Source: Bacteroidaceae bacterium (GTDB lineage: Bacteria > Bacteroidota > Bacteroidia > Bacteroidales > Bacteroidaceae). From it: DNA of 64,000 nucleotides. Position numbers and translations under genes: made by a program. The stretch covers positions 39,402-103,401 of the forward strand of contig JAGBFX010000033.1 of NCBI GenBank assembly GCA_017936265.1, in the 5' to 3' direction. Positions 38,300 through 46,113 of this stretch are shown one piece after another (the first letter of the stretch is position 1; each line of letters opens with the position of its first letter). The notes under the pieces were generated by a model that was given only the letters and a program-made list of their open reading frames with translations, was not told where the DNA came from and did not search any database.

Positions 38300-39361
38300 A
38301 TGTGGCCATTCAGTAAAAAGAGAACAATCGCCCTGAGCGGCATCCTTGCAGGATGCACCGACCACCATTCCCATATACTGCCGGGAGTGGATGACGGTGT
38401 AGAGAGCATGGATGAAGCGCTGCGCATACTCGCCACATACGAAGTCGCCGGAGTGAAGGAGCTATGGCTCACCCCCCACATAATGGAAGACATCCCCAAC
38501 ACCCCCGACAAGCTACGCGCACGCTTTGCAGAGCTGACATCCCGGTACAAGGGGAGCATCACCCTGCATCTGGCAGCAGAATACATGATAGACAACCACC
38601 TGCGCAGCCTGCTGATGAATTGCCATTCAGTTACTAACAACTGTCCCTCTTTTGAAAGAGGGACGAGCAATGCAGGAAGCATTGCGGAGGGAGTTAAAGA
38701 AACAACCACCAAGCTCCGCCCCGCTTCAGAGGGGAGGTGGCACGAGCAAAGCGAAGTGACGGAGGGGAGCAGCACAAACAACAACTGTCCCTCTTTCGAA
38801 AGAGGGACGAGCAATGCAGGAAGCATTGCGGAGGGAGTTAAAGACAATAATAACTCTCCCTCTTTCAACGAGGGGCAACGCGGGGGAGCGTTGCATGGGA
38901 AGAGGGCTCAAGAAACAGCATTATGTCATTTCGAACCGAAGGGAGAAATCTCAACAACCAAAGAGGAGTTACTCCCCATCGGCACCAAAGGCAACCATCT
39001 GCTTGTTGAGACATCATACTTCAACCCACCCATGCGCCTGCACGAGACACTCAGGCAGATAAAAGCCATAGGTTACCACCCCCTGCTCGCCCACCCCGAG
39101 CGCTACATGTACATGGATGAAGAAGAATACATCCGGCTGCACCAGGAAGGAGTGAAATTCCAGTTGAACCTCCCCTCAATCTGCGGCGGCTACGGCAACA
39201 CCGTAAAGAAACGCGCCCAATGGCTGCTGAAGAAAGGATTCTACGACGTCATCGGCAGCGACACACACTGCGAAGAGGGAGTGGAATATCTGTTGGGGAG
39301 CAGACATAAAGAGAAAGATTTAAGAGCATTGCAGACTCTTTTGTCACAGACACTACGATGA
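38300..39361 (+). CDS. CpsB-like PHP tyrosine phosphatase with repeat-derived insertion
   Basis: Metal-dependent phosphatase of the PHP family that dephosphorylates BY-kinases. The metal motifs are present: DHHSHILPGVDDGVESMDEA (about 20-39), LAHPERYMYM and GSDTHCEEG near the end. The protein has 353 residues where about 240-250 are usual. The excess is a segment of about 110 residues (about 110-222) encoded by REP-like palindromic repeats, which includes CPSFERGTSNAGSIAEGV twice. It falls between the AEYMIDNHL strand and GNHLLVETSYFNPP, so the frame and the catalytic blocks survive. Whether the enzyme folds normally is unknown. Its stop overlaps the wzx ATG (ATGA). Confidence 0.85.
   Translation: MWPFSKKRTIALSGILAGCTDHHSHILPGVDDGVESMDEALRILATYEVAGVKELWLTPHIMEDIPNTPDKLRARFAELTSRYKGSITLHLAAEYMIDNHLRSLLMNCHSVTNNCPSFERGTSNAGSIAEGVKETTTKLRPASEGRWHEQSEVTEGSSTNNNCPSFERGTSNAGSIAEGVKDNNNSPSFNEGQRGGALHGKRAQETALCHFEPKGEISTTKEELLPIGTKGNHLLVETSYFNPPMRLHETLRQIKAIGYHPLLAHPERYMYMDEEEYIRLHQEGVKFQLNLPSICGGYGNTVKKRAQWLLKKGFYDVIGSDTHCEEGVEYLLGSRHKEKDLRALQTLLSQTLR
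38636..38700 (+). repeat. REP-like palindromic repeat, copy 1 (in frame in cpsB-like gene)
   Basis: A 65-bp unit with a perfect 10-bp hairpin (GTCCCTCTTT-TG-AAAGAGGGAC), then GCAATGC-AGGAA-GCATTGC, then GGAGGGAGTT, whose end can pair with the AACTGTCCCTC start. It is identical to copy 2 except for one base. Confidence 0.85.
38703..38770 (+). repeat. Related REP-like repeat, different subtype
   Basis: CCACCAAGCTCCGCCCC...GGGGAGGTGG hairpin, then ACGAGCAAAGC and GACGGAGGGGAGC. It shares the ACGAGC-n-GC-GGAGGG plan of the flanking copies, though the bases differ. Confidence 0.7.
38780..38844 (+). repeat. REP-like palindromic repeat, copy 2
   Basis: Second copy of the 65-bp unit, starting exactly 144 bp (48 codons) after copy 1 and differing at one base (TTTCGA for TTTTGA), so both are read in the same frame and give the same peptide. 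Confidence 0.85.
38852..38952 (+). repeat. Two further repeat fragments in the cpsB-like gene
   Basis: AACTCTCCCTCTTTCAACGAGGGG with the hairpin GCAACGC-GGGGGA-GCGTTGC (38875-38894), then from 38923 a separate GTCATTTCGAACCGAAGGGAGAAATCTC element with its own imperfect dyad. Both continue the run of repeats to about 38952. Confidence 0.65.
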
Positions 39362-40893
39362 GCACAAACAGCGAAGCGAATAAAAGAATAGCCAAGAACA
39401 CCATGCTCCTGTACATCCGTATGGGAGTGATGATGATAATCAGCTTCTTCACAGCCCGCATCACACTTGAAGCCCTTGGAGTTGTCGACTACGGTATAAA
39501 CAACGTAGTCGGTGGCCTTGTCTCAATGTTCTCGCTCATCTCAAGTTCACTTTCATCCTCTGTCAGCCGTTTCATCACATTCGGCCTTGGTAAAGGCGAT
39601 AAGAAGGAACTGAATACAATCTTCTCCACATCGGTAAATATACATGTTATCCTCGCTGTTATTGTTGTCATTGCCATTGAAACCATAGGAATATGGTTCC
39701 TGAACAACAAGATGGTAATTCCAGCAGACAGGCTAACTGCCGCACACTGGGTGCTGCAATGCTCAACGTTCATGTTTGCGATTGGCCTTCTGTCAGTTCC
39801 GTACAATGCAACAATCATTGCTCATGAGAGGATGGATGTATATGCATACTTTACACTTTTCGATGCATTCTCGCGCCTTGCGATAATCTTTGCCATAAAG
39901 TATTACGGCGGTGACAGACTAATACTGCTCGCCATAATATCCCTCATCCCTTCATTAATCAAACAGTTCTACTACTGGCATTTCAGTAAAAAGCACTTTG
40001 AAGAGTGTACTTATCATGCCGTTTGGGATAAAAAGGTTTTCAAAGAGATGTTCGGGTTTGCCGGGTGGAATTTCATAGGTTGTACCGCGGGCCTCACAAA
40101 AGACCAAGGCGTAAATATTGTCATAAACATGTTTACAGGACCTGCAGTCAATGCAGCACGCGGTATTGCAATGCAGATTAACGGGATAATAGGACAGTTT
40201 ATAGGCAATTTCATGGTTGCCATAAACCCACAGATAACAAAAGAGTATGCTGTTGGTAACTACAAGCGAATGCATCAACTTATTTTTCGAGGCACACGAC
40301 TTTCCTATTACCTATTCATGTGTCTTTCAATACCGATTTTCCTTGAGATTGAGACAATCCTTTATGTTTGGTTAGGACAAATTCCGGAACACACCGTATT
40401 GTTTACAAGGCTTGTTTTAGTTCTCAGTTTGGCTGAAATTATTTCAAATGCATTGATTACAGCGCAAAATGCAACCGGAAAGATAAGAAACTACCAAATT
40501 GTAGTCGGTGGCACATTGTTAATGAATTTTCCAGTATCCTATATCCTTTTACGAATGGGATGTATCCCAGAAACAACAATAATTGTCGCAATCATAATAT
40601 CACAGATATGTCTTTATGAGCGCTTGCTATTCCTGCGCAAAACAGTACTGCTACCCTCTATGAAATTTCTCTTCAAAGTATATTTAAATGTAATAAATGT
40701 AACCATATTGTCAGCAATAATACCTGCATTACTATATATGAGTATTGAGAATGAAATCTGCAGATTTTTCTCGGTATGCATATCCTCGGTAATATCATCC
40801 GGTGTAATCATATACCTGATTGGGTTAGATAAGAACGAGAGGAATATTGTTGTTCAACAGGTCAGAAAGATATCCAAGAGATTCAAGAAATGA
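39358..40893 (+). CDS. wzx: Wzx-type polysaccharide flippase
   Basis: Integral membrane protein (511 aa) with about 12-14 hydrophobic helices, of the MATE/MVF-related polysaccharide flippase group that moves lipid-linked repeat units across the inner membrane. N-terminal IAKNTMLLYIRMGVMMIISF and ARITLEALGVVDYGINNVVG are typical. Codon use and base composition change within the gene: the first half resembles the export genes, while from about 40,260 it becomes clearly AT-rich. Start and stop overlap neighbours by ATGA at both ends. Confidence 0.9.
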   Translation: MSTNSEANKRIAKNTMLLYIRMGVMMIISFFTARITLEALGVVDYGINNVVGGLVSMFSLISSSLSSSVSRFITFGLGKGDKKELNTIFSTSVNIHVILAVIVVIAIETIGIWFLNNKMVIPADRLTAAHWVLQCSTFMFAIGLLSVPYNATIIAHERMDVYAYFTLFDAFSRLAIIFAIKYYGGDRLILLAIISLIPSLIKQFYYWHFSKKHFEECTYHAVWDKKVFKEMFGFAGWNFIGCTAGLTKDQGVNIVINMFTGPAVNAARGIAMQINGIIGQFIGNFMVAINPQITKEYAVGNYKRMHQLIFRGTRLSYYLFMCLSIPIFLEIETILYVWLGQIPEHTVLFTRLVLVLSLAEIISNALITAQNATGKIRNYQIVVGGTLLMNFPVSYILLRMGCIPETTIIVAIIISQICLYERLLFLRKTVLLPSMKFLFKVYLNVINVTILSAIIPALLYMSIENEICRFFSVCISSVISSGVIIYLIGLDKNERNIVVQQVRKISKRFKK

Positions 40894-42038
40894 TTCACAT
40901 AACAGAGCCAAAAAATTGCTGCGGCTGCAATGCCTGTGTACAAGCATGCCCGAAGCATTGCATAAGAATGCAGGAAGACAGTGAAGGTTTCCTGTATCCC
41001 TTTGTTGATAGGGAATCATGTATCGATTGTGGATTGTGTGAACGCGTTTGCCCGGTCATCAACCAAAACGAGCCCCAAAAGCCAGTTGTCACTTTAGCAG
41101 CAGTAAACAGTGATGAAAGTGTACGCCTCGCCAGTTCATCTGGAGGCATATTCACATTATTAGCAGAAAGGACTATTGATAACGGCGGAGTTGTTTTCGG
41201 GGCAGCATTTGATGAGAATTGGGATGTAAAACATTTATGCATTGATAGTAAGAGTGAACTACCGAAACTCCGTGGAAGCAAATATGTACAAAGCATTATC
41301 GGCAATTGCTATAAAGAGGCAAAAGCATATCTGAGTGCAGGGAAGGAGGTCCTGTTTTCTGGAACACCATGCCAGATTGCAGGACTGAAGAGATTTCTAC
41401 ACAAGGAGTACAAGAACCTCAAAACTGTTGATGTTGTTTGTCATGGTGCGCCAAGCCCTATGGTATGGAGAATGTATCTTGATGAGGTAAGTTCAATGTA
41501 TAACATTGCACAGATTACAGACATTAAGTTCCGAGATAAGACTGAGGGATGGAAGAATTTCAGCCTATCAATTAAATACAAGGACAAAGAGGGTGCAGAA
41601 AAAACATTTAGAGAGACTCTTAACGAGAACGTTTTCATGAGATGCTTTTTGAGCAATCTGTGTCTTCGCCCCTCATGCTATGCCTGCCCTGCACGCAATG
41701 GGAAAAGCGGAAGCGACATAACCCTTGCAGACCTTTGGGGAGCTGAAAACATTTGTCCAGAATCAGATGATGACAAAGGAGTATCCCTTGTCCTGTTAAG
41801 GAACAAGGATTTCACTCTACCGGGTTTTGAGAAAAAAGAGATTGAATACTCTAAAGCAGTGATGTACAACCACTCAATAGAGTCCGATGTTACTCTACCA
41901 AATAAAAGGAATAGATTCTTCAGATTATTGCATAGTGACGGAATACTCAAAGCGACTGTAAAATGTACTACAAAAAGTAGATTTGAAGTGCTAATTGAAA
42001 AGATTATCTGGAATATTAAAAACCGGATTCTAAAATGA
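40890..42038 (+). CDS. FrhB/F420-dehydrogenase beta-subunit-like Fe-S protein
   Basis: A 382-residue protein with two N-terminal [4Fe-4S] ferredoxin motifs (CCGCNACVQACPKHC, about 8-22, and CIDCGLCERVCPV, about 46-58) followed by the FrhB N- and C-terminal domains. Known relatives reduce or oxidise with flavin or F420; Bacteroidota are not known to make F420, so a flavin or other redox partner is likely. Homologues recur in polysaccharide loci beside pyruvyl transferases, as here (ATGA overlap with the next gene). The reaction is unknown. A further cysteine block CLRPSCYACPARNG lies near 262-275. Confidence 0.85.
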   Translation: MIHITEPKNCCGCNACVQACPKHCIRMQEDSEGFLYPFVDRESCIDCGLCERVCPVINQNEPQKPVVTLAAVNSDESVRLASSSGGIFTLLAERTIDNGGVVFGAAFDENWDVKHLCIDSKSELPKLRGSKYVQSIIGNCYKEAKAYLSAGKEVLFSGTPCQIAGLKRFLHKEYKNLKTVDVVCHGAPSPMVWRMYLDEVSSMYNIAQITDIKFRDKTEGWKNFSLSIKYKDKEGAEKTFRETLNENVFMRCFLSNLCLRPSCYACPARNGKSGSDITLADLWGAENICPESDDDKGVSLVLLRNKDFTLPGFEKKEIEYSKAVMYNHSIESDVTLPNKRNRFFRLLHSDGILKATVKCTTKSRFEVLIEKIIWNIKNRILK

Positions 42039-43159
42039 GAATCGGAGTACTTACATTACCGTTGCACAACAACTTTGGAGGTATACTCCAGGCATATGCT
42101 TTGCAGAAAGTCCTTAAAGACTTTGGGCACAATGTGGTTTTGATTGACAAATCACGATATGTAAGCCTTGGACCTTGGTACAAGAAGTACCCTATTTACA
42201 TTAAAAGAAGTATCAACAAATTCATATTTGGCAAGAATATTATCGTAAAAGCCGATGCTGAGCAGAATAGGTTTCTAAAGACTATAGCAAAATACACAGA
42301 GCCATTTATTGAGAAACACATAAGAAGAGTCTATACTAAAGATTTTTCCAATATAAGAGAGAAGGACTTTGATGTGCTGATAGTCGGTAGTGACCAAGTT
42401 TGGCGACCAAAATATTTTTTCTCGAAAATTGAAAATGCCTATCTTGATTTTGCAAAAGAGTGGAAAATCAAACGCATTGCATACGCGGCATCTTGCGGAA
42501 CAGAAGAGTGGGAATATACAGAAGAACAGACAAATAACTGCGCCACACTGCTTAAGAAATTCAATGCCGTGTCCGTAAGAGAGTCTTCTGCCGTAAAATT
42601 ATGCTACGACAACTTCGGGGTAAAAGCGGAACAAGTACTTGACCCTACAATGTTACTCTGCAAGGAGGATTACATAAAGCTTTTCAAAGATTATAACACC
42701 GCACAAAGTGACGGGAATCTTTTCTGTTACATCCTCGATGAAAGAGAAGAGAAAAAGAGTATCATTGATTGCATCGCAAAAGAGAAAGGCCTGAAGCCTT
42801 TCTATGTAAACTCAAGATACGAAGAGCTGGATGCACCGCTTGAAGAGCGCATTCAGCAACCTGTTGAAAAATGGTTGCGCGCATTCAATGATGCCGAGTA
42901 TATTGTGACCGATTCGTTCCACGCCTGTGTGTTCTCAATCATATTCAACAAGCCGTTCATTGTTTACGGTAACAGAGAGAGAGGATTGGCGAGGTTCAAA
43001 TCACTACTGAGCATCTTTGGGTTAGAAGAACGTATTGTCTCAACAAAAGAAGAGTCAATAAAAGCCATTTCGGAGCCTATCGATTGGGAAAGAGTTAACG
43101 AAGTCCACAGACAATGGAAGGAAAAATCGATGTCGTTCCTTAATAACAATCTTAAGTAA
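42035..43159 (+). CDS. Polysaccharide pyruvyl transferase family protein
   Basis: GT-B-like enzyme (374 aa) of the family that adds pyruvate ketals from PEP to sugars of exported polysaccharides. The start MRIGVLTLPLHNNFGGILQA has the family GN(Y/F)GG-type motif. DVLIVGSDQVWRPKYF and AEYIVTDSFHACVFSIIFNK are conserved blocks. It is coupled to the FrhB-like gene, and the pair is a recognised module of unknown biochemistry. Confidence 0.9.
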   Translation: MRIGVLTLPLHNNFGGILQAYALQKVLKDFGHNVVLIDKSRYVSLGPWYKKYPIYIKRSINKFIFGKNIIVKADAEQNRFLKTIAKYTEPFIEKHIRRVYTKDFSNIREKDFDVLIVGSDQVWRPKYFFSKIENAYLDFAKEWKIKRIAYAASCGTEEWEYTEEQTNNCATLLKKFNAVSVRESSAVKLCYDNFGVKAEQVLDPTMLLCKEDYIKLFKDYNTAQSDGNLFCYILDEREEKKSIIDCIAKEKGLKPFYVNSRYEELDAPLEERIQQPVEKWLRAFNDAEYIVTDSFHACVFSIIFNKPFIVYGNRERGLARFKSLLSIFGLEERIVSTKEESIKAISEPIDWERVNEVHRQWKEKSMSFLNNNLK

Positions 43160-43164
43160 CAGCA

Positions 43165-44148
43165 ATGAAAGAAGGCCTAATTGGAGTAATTGTACCGGTA
43201 TATAATACCGAAAAGTATATACGCCAATGTTTAGATTCCATCCTTGCCCAAACATATACCAATTGGGAAGCAATTCTTGTAGATGATGGTTCTACTGACA
43301 ATAGTGGAAAAATCTGTGATGAATATGCAGCCAAAGACAAGCGTTTCAAGGTCATCCATCAAGAGAATGGAGGTGTAAGTGTTGCACGGCAAACCGGATT
43401 AGACAATGTAACAGGAGATTACATTATTCATTGTGACCCTGATGATTGGATTGAGCCACAAATGCTTAAAGAACTTATTGACAAGGCACTTGAGGGAGAT
43501 TATGACATGGTTATATGTGACTACTATGAATTCCGGGGTGTTTCAAAATTTTATGTTTCACAAAGAATAGTAAATCCTATTACATCAAAAGAAGTACAAA
43601 ATAAGATAGTTAATCAAGAACTTCATGGCAATTGTTGGAATAAATTAATAAGAAAAGATTACTGTTGTAGAGTTAGTTTTACCCCTAAAGATATTTCATT
43701 AGCAGAAGATGAACTTTATATTGTTCGCATACTCAACAATAATTTAAGAGTAGCATACATTGATAACGCTTTATACAATTACAGAAGAGACAATGTAAAT
43801 TCAATTTGTTCATCAAAATGCGATAAAATCATTATGTCAAGAACTAAAGTTATAGAAGAATATGAAAAGTTCCTAAACCCAATAGAGTACAATAACTTTT
43901 TCAATATCAAATATGATATTCTCTTGACACTATTTAAGACAAAGAACCTTAAACAACTAAAGAACACTTATAAAGAGATCCATCCAATAATTATTTATCC
44001 TGAGCGTAAGTATTCGCCAGTACTGCCTTTAGGGTATTTTTTCCAAAGAGCTATAAAGGGTAATACTTATATCGCATATTATTTATATAAATTACATCTT
44101 ATAGCTATCAATATAATAAAAAAAATAAAAAACATTAAAGTTATATAA
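43165..44148 (+). CDS. Family 2 glycosyltransferase
   Basis: GT-A enzyme (327 aa) that transfers a nucleotide-activated sugar to the lipid-linked repeat unit. It shows the start IGVIVPVYNTEKYIRQCLDS, the nucleotide-binding LVDDGSTDNS and the DxD-like CDPDDWIEP. The C-terminal third is strongly AT-rich and basic. Its first 90 residues closely resemble the GT2 at 45137, also at DNA level, which suggests paralogy. Donor and linkage unknown. Confidence 0.9.
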   Translation: MKEGLIGVIVPVYNTEKYIRQCLDSILAQTYTNWEAILVDDGSTDNSGKICDEYAAKDKRFKVIHQENGGVSVARQTGLDNVTGDYIIHCDPDDWIEPQMLKELIDKALEGDYDMVICDYYEFRGVSKFYVSQRIVNPITSKEVQNKIVNQELHGNCWNKLIRKDYCCRVSFTPKDISLAEDELYIVRILNNNLRVAYIDNALYNYRRDNVNSICSSKCDKIIMSRTKVIEEYEKFLNPIEYNNFFNIKYDILLTLFKTKNLKQLKNTYKEIHPIIIYPERKYSPVLPLGYFFQRAIKGNTYIAYYLYKLHLIAINIIKKIKNIKVI

Positions 44149-44167
44149 TAACAAAAGTATCCTACGA

Positions 44168-45115
44168 ATGGAGATTATAAATATTCTTTGTACTCCTGAT
44201 GACAATTATATTCCTTATTGTGGCATAATGCTTACCTCCTTATTTGAGAACAACAAGGATTTAAACATTTGCGTGTATGTAATGTGTGAGCATCTTGAGG
44301 AGAAAAGCATCGCCGACCTGAAATGGTTATCGGAGCATTACAATGTAGACTTAAACTTTATCATAGTAAACAAAGAAACATTCAAAGAGTGCCCAATCAG
44401 GACTGGTGACCATGTAAGCATTGCAGCCTACTATCGTCTCATAGCATCAAATGTATTGCCTGCGCATATCAACAAGATACTGTATCTTGATTGCGACATA
44501 ATCGTAAATGGCTCAATCAAAGAACTATACAACTATAATATTGAAGGATTTGCTTTTGGAGCTATTGTTGATGAAGCCTTTTTCGACAGCAGCAAATATG
44601 AACGCTTATGCTACGACAAGCAATACTCTCACATAAACAGCGGAGTCATTCTGTTCAATATTGATTATTGGCGGAATAATCATATCGCTGCAAAATGTCT
44701 TGAATATATATCAAGATACCCAGAGAGGGTGAAATTTCATGACCAAGACACCATAAATGCAGTCCTGCACAAAGAAATAAAACTACTGCCAATAAAATAT
44801 AATCTACAAACAGGGTTCCTTCTCACAGATTACTCCAAGCATTTTGAGAAGGAAATGGTTGAGATCCTTGAAGCTGCAAAAGAGCCCGTGATAATTCATT
44901 ACACAGGAGTAAGCAAACCATGGTACAAAGACTCAAAACATCCATACACGAAACGTTTCTTGTACTATAAAAGTATGTCGCTATGGAAAGATTATCCCCT
45001 CATCAAAAACAGGGCAAGCATCTATAATAGGTTTATACAAATAAGGAATGAGATTATATGGTTTTTAGGTATAAAGAAAAGGCCTAAATCATATATAATA
45101 GACAAGCAACCATAA
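44168..45115 (+). CDS. Family 8 glycosyltransferase
   Basis: Retaining GT-A enzyme (315 aa) of the LgtC/glycogenin group. The metal-binding motif is in KILYLDCDIIVNGSIKELYN (about 98-117), and HINSGVILFNIDYWR and HDQDTINAVLH are typical. VIIHYTGVSKPWY near the C-terminus carries the conserved His. LgtC-type enzymes transfer galactose or glucose; the specificity here is not determined. Confidence 0.92.
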   Translation: MEIINILCTPDDNYIPYCGIMLTSLFENNKDLNICVYVMCEHLEEKSIADLKWLSEHYNVDLNFIIVNKETFKECPIRTGDHVSIAAYYRLIASNVLPAHINKILYLDCDIIVNGSIKELYNYNIEGFAFGAIVDEAFFDSSKYERLCYDKQYSHINSGVILFNIDYWRNNHIAAKCLEYISRYPERVKFHDQDTINAVLHKEIKLLPIKYNLQTGFLLTDYSKHFEKEMVEILEAAKEPVIIHYTGVSKPWYKDSKHPYTKRFLYYKSMSLWKDYPLIKNRASIYNRFIQIRNEIIWFLGIKKRPKSYIIDKQP

Positions 45116-45136
45116 CAGAAGCACTAACCCTCAAAG

Positions 45137-46111
45137 ATGGAAGACAAGATTGGAGTAATTGTACCAATATATAAAGTTGAAAAGTATATCGCAGAATGCA
45201 TTGAAAGCATTCTGGCACAGACATACACCAACTTCCGTCTGATACTTGTAGATGACGGCACACCCGACAATGCCGGTAAAATATGCGATGAATACGCAGA
45301 AAAAGACTCCCGTATAACCGTAATTCATCAAGAAAATGCAGGTGTAACCCGCGCACGTGCACGAGGTGTTGAGGAGGCTGATGACTGCGAATTCATTACA
45401 TTTGTGGATGGAGATGACAATATCCCTCAAAGAGCCTTAGAGACACTGATGGCACACATGAAACCCGACATTAATATTACACAAGGCGGGATTACACGGT
45501 TCCATTCGGTGATTGAGGACAAAGAAGACAAAGACCTTGGCACAAAGGTTATAAGCCACGAAAAATACAAGGAAGATATGCTTCTCGGGAAAGATGCTGG
45601 TCCTGTTGCCAAATTGATAAGAAAAACCCTTTTGAAGTCCAGAATTTATGATATCCCTAGAGAGATAAACATGGGTGAGGATGTCATTGCCAGCACAAGG
45701 ATTGCATTTGAAAACGATAAAGACGTTGTATATACAAAAAGCATTGTCTACAACTACAGACAACATAGCGAAAGTTGCATGCATACATTCAAAAAAGATA
45801 GTGAGTATGAAGAATTGTTTATGAACCATCTGTGGATGTCAGTACCTGAGAAACATAAGGAAAGGTATCGTAAGCCATTTATCAAGCACAAGATCTTGAC
45901 ATTCGATTACCACTTCGGTTACTCCACCGAAATACCTGAATGGATTGGCACAAATTTCCATAAGACACTTTTGGCAGACATTAAAGAACAAAAGTTCAAA
46001 GCCCTGCCTATTGAAAGAATGTTACTTACAGCAAGAAACAAGAATCTGCGAAAGGTTCTTATTCTTGCCAAAAGAATCAAGAATAAATTATTTACACATT
46101 CAGATTTTTAG
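45137..46111 (+). CDS. Family 2 glycosyltransferase (paralogue of 43165 gene)
   Basis: GT-A transferase of 324 aa: IGVIVPIYKVEKYIAECIES, LVDDGTPDNAGKICDEYAEK and FVDGDDNIPQ. The N-terminal third is nearly the same as in the GT2 gene two positions upstream, while the rest differs. That pattern fits duplication followed by divergence of the acceptor half. It is followed 2 nt later by the propeller gene. Confidence 0.9.
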   Translation: MEDKIGVIVPIYKVEKYIAECIESILAQTYTNFRLILVDDGTPDNAGKICDEYAEKDSRITVIHQENAGVTRARARGVEEADDCEFITFVDGDDNIPQRALETLMAHMKPDINITQGGITRFHSVIEDKEDKDLGTKVISHEKYKEDMLLGKDAGPVAKLIRKTLLKSRIYDIPREINMGEDVIASTRIAFENDKDVVYTKSIVYNYRQHSESCMHTFKKDSEYEELFMNHLWMSVPEKHKERYRKPFIKHKILTFDYHFGYSTEIPEWIGTNFHKTLLADIKEQKFKALPIERMLLTARNKNLRKVLILAKRIKNKLFTHSDF

Positions 46112-46113
46112 GA

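Noticed and set aside
38636-38844. CRISPR array, because two 65-bp copies recur at a fixed spacing
   Set aside because: Only two copies of this unit, with palindromes inside each copy and related repeats in the spacer; no cas genes. It is better explained as REP-like elements.
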